A stretch of 64,000 nucleotides of DNA. It comes from Dromaius novaehollandiae. Taxonomy: Eukaryota; Chordata; Aves; Casuariiformes; Dromaiidae. Each line of letters begins with the position of its first letter. The first letter of the stretch is position 1. A program made the position numbers and the translations under genes. Under the pieces are notes generated by a model that was given only the letters and a program-made list of their open reading frames with translations, was not told the origin of the DNA and did not search any database. Where the stretch lies: positions 140,809,517-140,873,516 of the forward strand of contig NC_088099.1 in the NCBI RefSeq assembly GCF_036370855.1, in the 5' to 3' direction. This document shows, one piece after another, positions 35,716 through 49,026 of this stretch.

Positions 35716-38499
35716 AGGTTTCCGTTGCAACTTTGTATTTGACCTCTCTTCATGAAACATTCTTACAACAATAATTTAGAATTCTTTTGAGGGGAAACAT
35801 TTAGTTCCTGAGCAATGCTAGGTGTCTGGTTATTTTAGTATTGGAAACACTGGTATGCAGAGGAAGAGCATTTGAAGTATCTGACAATGGCGCCAGAAAT
35901 TTGATTTCAAGTCTTGCACAAGATTTGTGCTAGAGAACAAGACAAGTCCTTGATTTTTGCTGACAGTGAGGTTATTTTCACATAAGGGTATGTGCACATG
36001 TATGTATAGTATGTGTTTATGTTGGAATTCCACTATGATCATAATTCTATTCCCCATAAAATCAGCTGGAGTTTGGCAAATGATTTCAGTTAGAACAAAT
36101 TAGATGTTTGCTCATAAATAGAGTTTTTTTGGCATGTGGCACTTGAGTCTGTTCATAATGGTTATGAGCTTCGTTGCTTTTTAAAGCTGGAATGTGGCTT
36201 GTGTAATTTACAGACATAAAATAAAATGGAAGAGAGTTTCAGAATAAAAGAGACAAGGTTGTTAGGGCTCCAGTAGTGTGGATACTTACCATTTTTTGGT
36301 TATTTTTTTCCCTAAAAGAATAAAATACATGTTTAATCTCTGGCTGCAGATGCAGAATGTTACCCTTCCTTAGAATTTTGTATTACCATAATTTTATGTA
36401 GGTTGAAGTCACTTTAGTCACAAGATCAGAGTTCAAATTCCATTTGGATTAGCCTCCAAACATTCAAATGCTTACTGTATCTTAATATTTGGATGCTTAC
36501 TGGGTATGAACTTTATCAGCATCTTTACTACAAAATCTAGGCTAAGAAACCTACGGGAAAAGCATTTTGTCCTCAAGATTTCTCATACCTTTGGCCTGAG
36601 CAGCCAGGGAACTTGTGAAAACAGTCCTTCCCTCAGACGTTGTTCCCGCTTCACTAGGCCCTGATTTTTCCAAACCTTCCAGTGCACGACCTAATATGAA
36701 CAATAAAAAGGCTACATACTGTCCTGCTTGGTCCGGTCTGTTTGGACTCTTGTGCCTTCCATTCAGTAAGAGAGTGGCTGTCTGTATAAAGCTCCATGTT
36801 TCTGAGTTCCTATAATTGTTCCCAACTTCCAGCACATGGGGGTCTCCTACAAAAATTAGCATGGCCACCCATTATTTAGGAGCAAGTCAGTCATTCACCC
36901 TGCTCTCTCTCTGCATTCAGAAGTGAGAGCAGTGTTTGGACTCTAAAAGCATGCACTTCAATGGGGCTGGGGCTCAGCTAAGCTCTTTGTTCAAGTAGCC
37001 AGCCTCTGTTAACTGAACTAATGCTTTCTGCGATAGGAGAGTACTATGTAAAAAAACAGTTTTTGGAACAAAACTTTAGAACAAAAATATATTTTTACAG
37101 ACATATGACTAAAAATCATCAATGAAGGGGGAAAGCAGTTAAAATTGTTGTGAGCTTCAAAAACCAATTCAGAGACCTTATCTGACCTTAGAAGAAGGAG
37201 GAAGAATAAAAGGTGTGATGTGATTGAATTTCTATAGTAAACATTTCAGCTGTCAAAGCAGGCCATGTTTGGACTCCTAGGAACAGAAATGTATTTGCTG
37301 CTCTGTAGAGATCTCCAGAATCACATGTGACAGGATGCAATTATTAAGATGTATATGAAAAGGAAATGTAGAAATAATTTTTTTTGCAAAAGAAAAGATA
37401 TTATAAATAGCTGAACGGAGTGTTCTGGATAAATCAGAAAGCATCATGTTAATTATCTATTTTCATTGCCAAGACTCTGTCCAGCAACACATAAGTAAAA
37501 GTTTAATGTTAAGAATGTGCTTAAGTGTCACTGCAGTCAATATATTGAGCTTAAATTGTCTGTTTACAGCTGTTTACAACAGTGACAATAAATGTTACTT
37601 GTAAGCTTTAAAATCATTTGCATGATTATAAAATATCTTAAACTACAGATTAACATATAGGACGTATTTGGTGAAAGCAACAGCTAAACCTGGAACAGTA
37701 GTGGATTCAGTATTTCATAGAAGAGTCAATGGAAGGACCTATGACAATATTAAGGTCCTCTCCTTTTAAGCAGGTTCTTACTGTTCTGACTGATTTTTTT
37801 TCTTTAACAGGGAACTACATTTTTCTAATTGACAAAAAATATTTCTAAACATGAATAAGTTTGGATAACTTCCTATCTCTAGCAATTTACCCATCAAAAG
37901 CATCCACTCACTTTTTAGTCTTTATAGTCTTTTCAGTCTTTATAGTGCTTTAAAAAGACCTGTTGAAGAACCTTGCTCAGTTTAACCTCTATGCTGGTAA
38001 GGTTGAGATGGAAGATGAAGGATTGAATTCTCTCCTGATGAGAAGATAATTGAGGTCTCATACTTCCTGTTAAAGTGTTGTATTCATTAGGCAAATTTAT
38101 AAAGATCAGAAAGGTGTCAACACAGCTTTGGCATATAAGAATGTATACGAAGTCTGCTCTTTTTAAGAATACGTCTGGATGTCTTTTGTGAAAAGGCAGA
38201 TCTTTGGACTCCTGATGCTAAGTATATAAGGATATATTTTTTCATAACGCCCATAATTCAAACTACCGAAACACCACAAGGGAGTGAAACATATTTCTGG
38301 ATTGTAGTATTTCCTGTCAGCTAATAAGTACACTTGTTCCAAGCACTAGAATGCAGGCTCAGATTCTCAGTTTGGATGTTATTCTCAAAGCCATGCCGTT
38401 ATACCTTCAGTGCTTAGCATATAGATACCTAAAGGTCTTATTAGATAAGAATCAAAATTACTAATGTGTTTGCATGTTTGCATAGCTAATCGTGCCTGG
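35716..38499. other. Intron 1, between the GC block and the CR1 tail
   Basis: AT-rich unique-looking sequence. No repeat or exon recognised. Confidence 0.55.
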
Positions 38500-38605
38500 G
38501 TAACATGCTCTAGGTGACCCTGCTTGAGCAGGGGGGCTGGACTAGATGATCTCCAGAGGTCCCTTCCAACCTCAACCATTCTGTGTGATTCTGTGATTCT
38601 GTGAT
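38500..38605 (+). mobile_element. CR1 LINE 3' end, severely 5'-truncated
   Basis: About 105 bp of CR1 3'UTR: CATGCTCTAGGTGACCCTGC, then GGGCTGGACTAGATGATCTC, then TCCCTTCCAACCTCAACC, ending in three near-perfect GATTCTGT octamers at 38578-38605. It matches the tail of the long CR1 at 9655-9740 but is closer to the consensus I know and keeps the terminal octamer repeats, so it is probably younger. Confidence 0.93.
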
Positions 38606-41600
38606 GCAGTTAGAGAAGAAAATAGCAGATACTGGTTGGAGAACAAAACCAGAAAAGTCAGTTTCACAGGACCTGGCTAGTAATTCTTTGCATTATTCAC
38701 AAAGTTTGTGTGCTGCTTTCTGTCAGTTGAAATAAACAGATAGAAAACTTGTTTCTCTGCAGTTATTTTCTGTATTATGTTAAGAAACATTAAAAAGAGA
38801 ACATTAATTTGTGGAGATTCTTCTATAAATCTTGTTCATTCAGTGACCAAAATTTTTGTCTAATAATTAAATCTGAGTATTTTCTTGACCATATTTTTTA
38901 AAAAAGAATTCTCTATAGGCTTTCATTTTTATACCATGCTGGTATTAATGGGGACTGAGATTATTGTAATATAGATGATGCATAAACAGCTAAGTCAGAT
39001 AAGGACATGAGTAACCATGAACAGACATGATTGCTAAGGAAAATAAACTTGGGGGATTTCGGGGAAGCTGGATGTGGGATGGTATATAAATAAATAACAA
39101 TAATAAACTTATCTGGTTTTTAGAAAGACATAGATAAAATGTGATCCTTTTCCTTTTATGTTACAGTGAGGGAATGTGTAGTCACAGAGGACTAGACCCT
39201 AGCTGAATCTTTCTTAACATAGCTATTAAATGACTATCCCTTCCCTGAAGTGGCTGATTTTCATGCAATAAACAGCATATCTTCATACAAAAACTCTCTC
39301 TTTTTGAGTTTCATTTTTATTGGGCTTGCAGGATTTAAATACAGGAAACATTCAAAATGATATAATGGGAGAATGCAACATTGTCAGTCACACAGATCAG
39401 CTCAGAGTAGTTACACAGGGCACTAGTCATGACCCAATAGTTAAATAGTCAAAATATTTTCCATTATAAACTTTTGAAGTTGCTCCTTACTTTTTTTGAC
39501 ATTCGTAAGCTAATTCCCCTGCATTGCACATGTTTATGCAGATCCATGAACATTTTTGAAGAATATTGTATGTTTTATTTAAGAAAACATTTAAAATATT
39601 ATAATAAGTTTGCAATGAAGAGTGTATTCACGTGCCTATGGTGTTAAGGAGCAGATTCACTCTTAGCGTTGCCTCCTCCTGACATGTTCTCTACAGCACC
39701 TGACAGTTCAAGCAAGTCTCGGCTGTGCTCAGGCAGTGAGCTAGGTGAGCTGGGTGCACGACCCACAGCCCCACCCTCCTCCTGATGGTCCCCTTGAGAG
39801 AACATGTTGGAGTGCACCGTGACGCACAACGGAGTAGTTTTGGCATGCATGGAAAGAAGGATGCTTGTGTGTGTTAAGAGGGAGGGCAGCAGAGGAAGCA
39901 TGCTACTTGGTCTGACCCTGATTGAGGTCAGTGTTCATGGGGTCCATAATAAAGTCATAGTCAATACATATCCCTAATATGCTCCACATACTGTTGGTGG
40001 TGTGGACCATGCAAAGTGACAGAAATAGACCACAGATACTGGGTTAGTCTAAGGAAGAGAACGGTTCAAATAATTGATTTTTTGGCAAGGCTAACTGAGC
40101 CAAAAGTCAGCAAATCATTATAGTGGCTCTGAAGTGATTTGCTTTATTTGTTTCTCCCAAAATAGGAAATAAATGTAAATAATGTTATAATACAGTTGCA
40201 TGCTATTACACTGTTGCTTGCTAATGCAGGGGATGACTCATTAATCTGGGATTCTCCTTCCATTTTGGTACTGTCAAGATTTATGACTGATGGTCTGTTT
40301 TGAAGATGCTTGAACAATCTCTGTGTGGGGAAAAACTGGAAGAAGAGGATAGTTTTGCCATGAGTGCAAAGATTTAAAGCTCAAGGCACATGATCATGAT
40401 TTTAGGACAACAAGTAGAAATTGATAATTATAATATAACAAAAAAACTCAAAGCTTGTGAGAGCAATGCTTATGCTTCGATTATGAAATAATAAAAGTTA
40501 TGTACTAAGCTATTTTTTTCCTCAGATAAGAGGTGCCCTAAACTTTTATATTAATCCTTGGGGACCAAAGACTTATAACTAATTCATTGCAAAAAGCAAT
40601 GTGTTAATAACAATAAACATACTGTTAACTATCTTTTTGCTATCTAACATACAGATTCATGTTCAAATAATTTTAATGAAATATGGATGTAATAGCTCCT
40701 TCTATACCTATTTATGATATCTACTTAGAAAAGGGGCTAAACACTCTATTGGTTAAAGAAAACAAACTGTTTACATGTTAATATGTTACGGATCTCTGCA
40801 TCAGTTATCTTTACTTATGCTAAGTGTTACTTTACATCCTTAATTTTGGCCCATGTGTCAAAATCTGCTGTTCTTAAAAATATACCTGTAGAGCACACTC
40901 ATTTAAATATTTTTTTCTGACTTAAATGAGATGTTGTAATAAATTGTTGATATCATTTTTAAAAAGTACAGCAAATGTGTACTACTACTTAAAAGTATTT
41001 GAATTGAATTTACGTATTTCTTATATCCATTATCTCTGAGTATTCTTTGATAGGTATTTTCCATAGAAAGGAGTCTGAAACTCTCAAAAAATTCTGGTAT
41101 ATTTTTGCTGATTTATTAACACAAACACAAACAAGCAATACCATTCAGATTATAATTCTTAACTAGTGATCCACAATGATCCAATAAATACATTTTTCTG
41201 GAAAAAAACCCTCCATCATATACATCAAATACTGGTTGTATTGGAGATACAGTGTAGATTAGTTGTACTGTAGATAGCAGAGAGATTTATTGCAATCAAA
41301 TTCTAATCTGTTTTCAAACTCTGAACAGAAATAGAGACAAAATGTGTGAGTATCCTCCACTTTCACTGATCAAGATCTCAAAAATGTGATTTCAGCAACC
41401 TCTGTCATGAGATAAGAGAAAGACATAAAGTTTTGATAACAAATATTCCTGTGACAAGATTTTCAATCACAGGCTTTAGAACGGAAGATATTTAAATTTA
41501 AATCACTTTGCCTACACAAATACCTGTAGGTTTAATTTGAACGTGTTTAACAGCAGAGGGCATTATAATTTTCCAGGAAGGCATTAAAGGTATAATTTAA

Positions 41601-41760
41601 TTTATATAAATAGTATGAAAACTCACAGTAAAATAGCAAGATCTACATGTATTTTAAGCAGATTTTTCTTATTGCATTATGTGTTTCTAAATTCAAAGAA
41701 AAATCACTGATATTTCCTGCTTTTTGGGTCCAAATACCTGTTAATATGGAACCTGTTTTG

Positions 41761-41810
41761 GATATATGTATGTATATATACATTCATGCATGTGTTTATA
41801 AATATGTACA
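41761..41810 (+). repeat. Degenerate TA/TG microsatellite
   Basis: GATATATGTATGTATATATA, then CATTCATGCATGTGTTTATA. Short alternating repeat in intron 1. Confidence 0.75.
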
Positions 41811-42040
41811 TCTTCTATGTCTCAGTTTGTGGGTCTGTGCAGAAACAAAACTTGAAACACTTGTTATAGCCAAAATAAATATACTCATATGTACTTGTAT
41901 AGTCAATATAAATATATTTCCTTTCAATTTCACAATTATAAGATGCAAAAGTGACTACACTGCTTTGAAATACCTCCCTAACATCTGTATGATTTAAGTT
42001 TAGCATTTCATCTTCTTTTCATACTTTGGATATAGTTCTG

Positions 42041-42104
42041 ACATTCTCCTTCAGACAAAATTCCCGCTGAAATCAGCAGGGGGTTAGTTTGAGCAAGTGT
42101 TTTA
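42041..42104. repeat. Imperfect palindromic ancient repeat (AGACAAAATTCCCGCTG)
   Basis: TTCAGACAAAATTCCCGCTG, AAATCAGCAGGGGGTTAG and TTTGAGCAAGTGTTTTAGG resemble an old palindrome reading CAGGCAAAACTCCCATTG, AAGTCAATGGGAGTTTTG and CCTGAGTAAGGACTGCAGG. The arms AATTCCCGCTGA and TCAGCAGGGGGTT still pair imperfectly. Confidence 0.45.
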
Positions 42105-42687
42105 GGTTTAAGCATTTTTGTCGAGAAAAAGCTGTCAAATATTCCCTTCATTAAATTTTCAAAGCAAAGCAGAGTATGTTCAAACAGTTTCAATATTGTA
42201 GTCTATTAATTTACTGTTTTTAAACTTACACTTAAGAACCTCATATATGACCACATTATTTGGAAATGAACATCTGGAAGCTCAAAACAGCTGCAGCTTG
42301 AGAGTAAGGTGGTTGGAGAAACACATCTATGCCTGGACTTTCCATCTACTGGTGCTCAATGCTATATTGAATCTGCTTCCTGAAGCAGGAATGCAAGTCA
42401 GTGCAATGGCTTTCATATGTTTACAAATGGTGCATGAAAAGCATCACCGTTCAGCATTATTTGGGAAAGTTACACCCACAGGTTGTATACTCAGCATGGA
42501 TGTTTCCTGTCATGAGAGAGGATAAGCTCATCACGTCCATTAGGTCAGAGGTTGAATAGGAAAGGCAAGAGACCGTGCAAGAGTTCCCATCACTACGCCC
42601 TGCTTGTAAATAAATAGAAGACTTCAGTCTCCACCACTATCAAGTCTTCTCTTTTCACAAACACTTAATTCAGCAGCACAAATAGGG

Positions 42688-42700
42688 TTTTTTTTTTTTT
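42688..42700 (+). repeat. Poly(T) tract of 13 bases
   Basis: T run after AATAGGG and before CTCTTACAAG. Simple repeat. Confidence 0.85.
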
Positions 42701-45700
42701 CTCTTACAAGATAAAAAGACACCTACAGATCTCATTCTGTTTGCCTGGGCCTGTCTGCCTTTCTTTACTATTTGTGATGATTGATTGCTTCTGTGTTTCA
42801 TCAATTAAAAATGTTTTAGAGTACAAAGCCTTCAGCATGCTTAATAGAGTCTGGTTAAGTAAACATCCTCCGCCAAAGCAGCACAAGTGGAGCTTAAAAT
42901 AAATACTGCTACTGTGCCAAGTTCATAATTACTTGCACATTTAGCACTTTACAATGTCCTAAGCATAGCCATAAAAAATTAGCTTTGTGTACTTACTGTA
43001 ATTGTCATGAAACTATAGCTGTTTAAGTATTGCAGGATATTTACATTTTTGAAATACTTGATTTTCCAGTTTATATCGTATCTAGAATTTGTTTCAAATA
43101 ATCAAGAATATGAGACAGAAGATGAACAGTAAAGCTTTGTCAACAAACTAGCAGCACAAGTGCTGTGAGACTAATTTTTCTCTGCCAATAGAATATATTT
43201 TCAAGGGTATAATGTGAAAGGATCCAATGCATCTTTCACTCCTGGTGCTACTGGCTTTATTGGAAAGGCAATATTTCACCTATGATTGTTTTTCAAGATG
43301 GATATAGACTGCTGTGGTTAGGAGTCAGGTACCTGCTGCACCCAAGAAAAGTGACAGTAACAACAGGGTTTTCCAAAAATATATGATTGAAAAGTTTTAC
43401 ACTTAATTATATTTTGGGGATGTGAATATTTAAGAAAAATCTTTATGCAGTGTAATTCATGTATTAGAAGCAATTATGCTTAAAAAAAGACATTTATACT
43501 GGAAAACTACATAAACTGTAAAAGTTATATAAATTTTATTCAAAATATAAGACTCTGCTAAAATGGTGTAAATTAGGCAATTAGATGTAAGTTAGGGTGA
43601 ATTAGTATCGAGCCCAAAATATAGACAATCTAATGTCTATAAGAGAAATTAATAAGTACTGAAACATAAGGAGAAGATAAGACATAATGATCAAAAGTGA
43701 TAATACAATGTTAAAAAGGAAAAGAAAGTATGTAGTTTGTAGAGTGCCAAGAATCAAAGATCTTTTTTTGAGTGATCATTGACTGCAAGAAGGAATACTG
43801 GCCAAGATTTTGAAAAGCCATTAATTTTTTTTGTATCAGCTGCTGATAGCATTGATTCAGAAATGTTAAAGAAAACAGATTTTCAGAACAGAGATGTTCA
43901 GCCTTTCTGTATAGTCAAGGTTTAAACAGGCTGGGTATGCACTGACCACAAAAGATTAATATAAGTAAGAGTCATATTATACGACCTATTGTTGCCTGAG
44001 CCTTTCTATACGTATCAGAGGGAAACTTACTCTGATCTGCTGATGCTGCTGAATCTCACATCCATACCCTGAAACGTGACCTTCAGATCACATCTTCAAT
44101 AGTTTAGCTTTTCCAGGGGGTGTCTTTGACAACCTTGATTATATTTTATGCAGCCAGTGTATCTCATTAAGTTGCATTAGGTCCAAAACTCCAGGCCTGG
44201 GTATCGTTAATCTCTGAGGAAATTTGGTTTTGGAAATACACGTATGTGAATAGAATGGCTATGGCTACATGCCTCTGGAATATCTGCCAGGATGCTCCAG
44301 TATTTAACTGTCATCTGTGCCTAATGTTTCCATTTTTTTCCTAAAATTTTCCCATGTACTGTTTTCTCTTTCACTGCTGAAAACTTAATTTTCAATTGCA
44401 TTGTTTAGAGTGAGGATATCTTTGTTCTACCGGTTGCTTAGATATGTCATCGACAGAGAAAAGTAAGAGAAACTTTGGAAGAAAAGTGCTTCCCTGATGA
44501 ATTTAGGTTTAGCTTAACTATGAATTCTGCTTTTTCTGTCTGCAGCCTGTTCCACCTCCCATGTCCCTGGTGTTTTCCCTCCACCCCAATTCTTTCTTTT
44601 GGCTTGTGAAAGTCTGAGCATGTTCATATGCTTAATAAGTGATAAAAAGTAAAAATTAATAGCTATATTATTAGATGGTCACTAGAGGTTTCTGTCCTGC
44701 GTAACTTTTTCAGATTTGAAAAGTTCCCAGGCTTTTCACAAGAATTGAAAATACAAAATAGCTGCATGTGTACGAATGAGAATTCAACTACTTAAAATAC
44801 AAATTACTGTAAGAATTCCTACTGACTATATATGTGACATGTTTGACCAAGCCATTGGCAAGCACCGTGGTCTTGTTTTGAATTCCAAACAATAAGATTG
44901 CTATATTAGGGAATGTTTTTTAACATACATGAAATATTAAATTTGAAGTTTGCTTAAACATGCAATAATCATTCACAAAACCAAGAACTGGGTAAGAAAA
45001 TCAGTTTTTATATTTCATAAGCTTTTATGCATTTGATTAAAATTGTGCCGCAATACCTCCAGACAATCTCTACCATTTATATTCCTTTAGTAAAAGGAAG
45101 TTCTGCATTTTTAAGAACAAATATCTTTTAATTGACTACTTCAATTAAAAAGCACATTAAATGTTGCAATTTCCTTGCTGTGCAATGATACAGTGCATTT
45201 GCTTGAAGACAACACAGCAATTCAGCTATCCAAAACAATCAGTAGCACAGCAATGGTAATCACCCAAAGGAAGAAACTAAAGCATTACAGGAAAAGGAGA
45301 CTTTAACAAACAGGTTTGCTTCACTTAACAGTTCAGCTAATCAATTTATTTTGACAACAGAATGAAAACCATATTTATTGCATACAATTTATGGTTCAAG
45401 AACAAGAGCATGAATATCACTAATCTATGAGAAGAGATTTCTGAAGGAAATGCTATCCTTCTGTGAAGCGGATGTGTTGAAAGTGTTTCATTTTATTTTT
45501 AAGAAAGCTAATTACATTGAGAAAGAAAGATAGACCTATCCGCATCATTAAAATAACAACTGATCTGTTAGTCTGATTGTTTACCTGATATGGATCTAAC
45601 CACTGGTTTTCAGGATATTCTCTCCTTCTTTCTCTCTGTAGGTTTGTTTTGTTTATTTTGTTACCCCCCACTTTCTCCCCAGCATGCATTTGAAAATGTG

Positions 45701-45713
45701 AGCATATGCTGTA

Positions 45714-45735
45714 TGTGTGTGTATATACACACACA
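45714..45735. repeat. 22-bp perfect palindrome of (TG)n(TA)n(CA)n
   Basis: TGTGTGTG, TATATA and CACACACA together form a perfect self-complementary block. Typical of a dinucleotide repeat inversion; possibly cruciform-forming. Confidence 0.85.
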
Positions 45736-45959
45736 TTAAATAGTCACCCAGGGATGCACTGGAAACAGTACCGTAATGTCTTTTTATCTAAACTAGTGGA
45801 TGTGGCTTAAATGTGGAAACAGAAACATTTAAGGTTGTAACACTGAAGGCACTTTGGTAAAAACTGAAATTTTGAATTCAAAGGTGGTAAGTGTAAGACA
45901 TTCAATTACTCGTCTCTAAAATCGCAGGGAATGCAGTCTTCTCTGTTGCCACGGATTTG

Positions 45960-46705
45960 CTTGAAGACTGCTGCTCCAATTTGTCAGTCTTTCTTGTACT
46001 GGGGAGCCCCAACTGGACACAGTACTCCAGACTGTGAGTGCCAAATGGGTTAGGACCTTTTACGGTTCAAGGAGGAAGGCTTTCAGACTGCTGACCTTGC
46101 TCCACAGCCTGGTATGTGGATGGCCTTCATTACTGCAAGGGCACATGAGCTCTGCATGCTGCCCACCAGGACCCCCAGACCCTCTTCTGCAGGGCTGCTC
46201 CATAGTCAGTTGATCTCCATCCTGCACTAATGCATTAGGCTGTCCCATCCTGGGTGACCTATTTTGCATTCACCTTTGTTGAACTTCATCGTGTTCCCGT
46301 CAGTCCATTTCTCTGACCTGGTGAGCTCCCTCTGAACAGCAGCCCTGCCCTCCAGCATCTCAACTGCTCCCAGCATTTTGGTGTCATCTGCAAATTTGCT
46401 GAGGGTGCATTTCATTTCTTTGTACAAGCTGTTAATGAAGACTTCTTCTAGGACTGTGCCCCTGTATTGACTGCTGAGGAACACCACTTGCAGCCATTCG
46501 TCAAATAGACTTTAGCTGAAGCAGGACAGCTGATTTTTCACTTGCCTTTTAGTCCAGCTAACCAATCCATTCCTCCTGAGTATGGCTACAAGAATGCTAT
46601 GGTAGGCCAGGTTGAAAGTCTTGCTAAATCAATGTAAATGATACCGACTGCTATCTGCTCATCCCCAGCGCATGTCATACCGTTACTAAAGGCAATTGGA
46701 AGAGT
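45960..46705 (-). mobile_element. CR1 LINE fragment, reverse strand (reverse transcriptase region)
   Basis: Read on the minus strand, this encodes diverged CR1 ORF2. A continuous frame at 46227-46487 includes KCTLSKFADDTKM with the reverse-transcriptase motif C FADD at 46383-46394, followed by EKWTDGNTMKFNKGEC. Downstream, minus-strand similarity continues to SPQYKKD-like sequence near 45990. Similarity to the RT region 5' of motif C continues to about 46705 but is broken. Neither the 3' tail nor the 5' part is present. Confidence 0.88.
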
Positions 46706-47493
46706 TAATTAGGAGTCACCAAAGTGGCTGAGCGAAGCCTTGTTACAGCGATTTGTAAACCATGTACTATATATTTTATTTTCTGCTTCTTGCTTGGTGT
46801 GCAAACATCGGTAGCATACTGCTAACAATTTTAAAATACCAAAATATTTTAAATGACCAAATGTTGAGTGTTACACACTTCACAAATATTCAGCTTTAGG
46901 AACCAGCTGGATACACAAAAGCAACCTCAGCCAGCCACTCATACCATTTTGCCCTGTACAAATGGTCCCTTTCAGTTTGATAAAATTCTTGATCAAAAAA
47001 AAGTACTTAGGTCACCTTGGTTCCTAATTGTTAAATTCCGATATCTTTTCCTGAAACAAAGTCCAAACTCAGCACTGCATTATTTGAAAGTCCAAAGCGC
47101 TAATGCTTTAAGATCAAGGGGCTGATGACCAATTAGGCCACATTTTTCTTCTAAATCAAATTGCTAGAAGGCAGGGAGTCTGGGGAGACTGAAGTATGTG
47201 GCATCCAAAAGAATCAGGTCAGAAATTGCATGTCCAACTGTGCTGCCAAGAAGTTGAGGTCTTCTTGTGCCAGGACAGGTTTTAGGCACAAAATGTGGGA
47301 GGTTATGACGAAGGATGGTGAGGCAAAGCTGCCCGAAATATACAGTCCTTTCACAACTGAAGTCCTTGAGTTCACGGGCTGAAAGGCACTTATAGATTTG
47401 TTTTAACCTTTCACAGATAATTGCAAAAAAACATGCAACTGCAGCCTACTTTTTATCAGGGATTTCTTCCATGGTAGAGGAAGTATTCAGAGC

Positions 47494-47509
47494 TTTTTTT
47501 TTTTTTTTT
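47494..47509 (+). repeat. Poly(T) tract of 16 bases
   Basis: Uninterrupted T run between GAGC and AATTTCAC. Simple repeat; on the other strand a poly(A). Confidence 0.85.
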
Positions 47510-47774
47510 AATTTCACATTAAAAAAAATGAGATAGAATATCCACATGCAAATAATTTTTATAATCATTTCATCTCCTCTACGAGTAGACAAGGAGGTAA
47601 TCTCTGTCTTTTACAGTCTACTTTGTGTTGCATTTTAAATGAGTTAAACTTTTTCCATTCTCCTGCCTATCTGGCCATAGCACTGTAAATTCTCCTCTAA
47701 ATGAGCTTAGAACTATCCTCCAAGCACCCTTTTTCAGGAAGAATAGTACTGGTTTCTGTGTGGTGTTGAGGGAA

Positions 47775-47885
47775 TAATATATTAAGTGACTTTCTCAAGG
47801 ACACAGGAAATCTGTGGTAAAGCAGAAAATGGAATCCAAATATCATGAAACTCTAGACAGTAGTGTTAACCACAAGACCACCAAA
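47775..47885 (-). mobile_element. MIR/CORE-SINE relic, reverse strand
   Basis: On the minus strand the element begins with a tRNA-like head GGTGGTCTTGTGGTTAACAC (complement of about 47866-47885). A degraded B-box region (GGATTCCATTTTCTGC) follows, then the CORE segment ACAGATTTCCTGTGTCCTTG and AGTCACTTAA. This order (A box, B box, core) is that of MIR-type CORE-SINEs. It is strongly diverged, as expected for an element that was active before the amniote radiations. Confidence 0.7.
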
Positions 47886-49002
47886 GCTTAGGCCTCGGCC
47901 ATACTCCACTGACAGGAAAAAAAATCAAAATAAATGTTTCCAATTGACACTGTTAGGATTTCCAATCCCTTCTACAATTATTCCTAAAAAGAACTGAAGA
48001 GGTCCTCAAATGGTAGTTGACGAGGTAAAAACAAAAGTTCAGAAAAATGTACTGTAAGGTACTCTGCACGGGACAGTCTTTCCTGTGAGCTGAGTGTAAA
48101 AAGTGGATTTTCTGGACAGCGCTGCCTGTTGTGCCTGCTTTCAAGTGTACTGTCCATATGATTTCTGTGCCTTTTTGGTCAGCAAAAGAATATTTGAAAA
48201 AAAAATTAATTGCAAACCCCTCTGATCAGAGTAGGACTTGGCATTCACTGAGCACACCAGGGGAAAGAAAACCAAGAAATGCATCTGGAAGTCTTAAAGA
48301 CTTTTTTTGTTGGGCTGCTGTGAAATGCCACTGTGGAATGAGTAGCACAGAACAGACCTGCTATTCTCTTTAGAGGTTTCTAACAATCCCGTGCGTGGCC
48401 GTTACAGGACACCTGAGTACAAAACTTAGCAAGAACAGCTGCTTTCCTGCTTCACCTCCCTCCCTCTCACCACAACTGGATAGTCGGGTAAGACAAATTG
48501 CTAGTTGTCTTGATTAATGCATTTAATTCTGGATAAGAGGGAGACAAGAAGATACAAACTGTCCAGACACACTAAATTAGCAGAGAACGAATGAGAAAGA
48601 GTAACACTGTGTCTGAAATTTCTTTTACAGGGTGAGGTTAGTGCATCTTAGCCTCTACTGCTGGCCAGTTATGGAATTAATGTTTTGCTTTATCATCTGT
48701 GAAATTTAATGTTATATTTTCATAATTATAGCAGCAGCTAATTTGTTATTGTTAGGATGAATGTCAGATATGATTAAAATAAACATAAAGGATTTTTTTT
48801 TTAAGAAATGCCACAAATAATTCAAGTGATTTAAATGCCACTCTCAGAAAGCTTGATATGAATGAACAGTAAATTCATTCTTCATAATACAGTAAGAAAA
48901 ACTAACCCTGATTTAAAGGAGAGTTCTTTTATTTCACAATATTTCACATAATTTAAGAGGTAAGCATTTGAATGTAAAGGATTGCAGAGTTGAGAATGCT
49001 AC

Positions 49003-49026
49003 TTTTTTTATTTTTTTATTTTTTTA
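49003..49026 (+). repeat. Perfect (T7A)3 repeat followed by CAG
   Basis: Three 8-bp units TTTTTTTA, then CAGAAAGC. The T tract plus ACAG looks like a strong 3' splice acceptor, but what follows encodes nothing I recognise. Confidence 0.85.

Larger units (their letters stand above)
38606..45959. other. Intron 1, between CR1 fragments
   Basis: AT-rich, with the microsatellite at 41761, the palindromic relic at 42041, the T tract at 42688 and the dinucleotide palindrome at 45714. Open frames (for example 41647-41997) come from AT-rich low-complexity sequence. Confidence 0.55.

Noticed and set aside
41647..41997. 116-codon frame over a microsatellite
   Set aside because: The frame is produced by TA/TG repeat and AT-rich sequence; a second frame covers it on the other strand.
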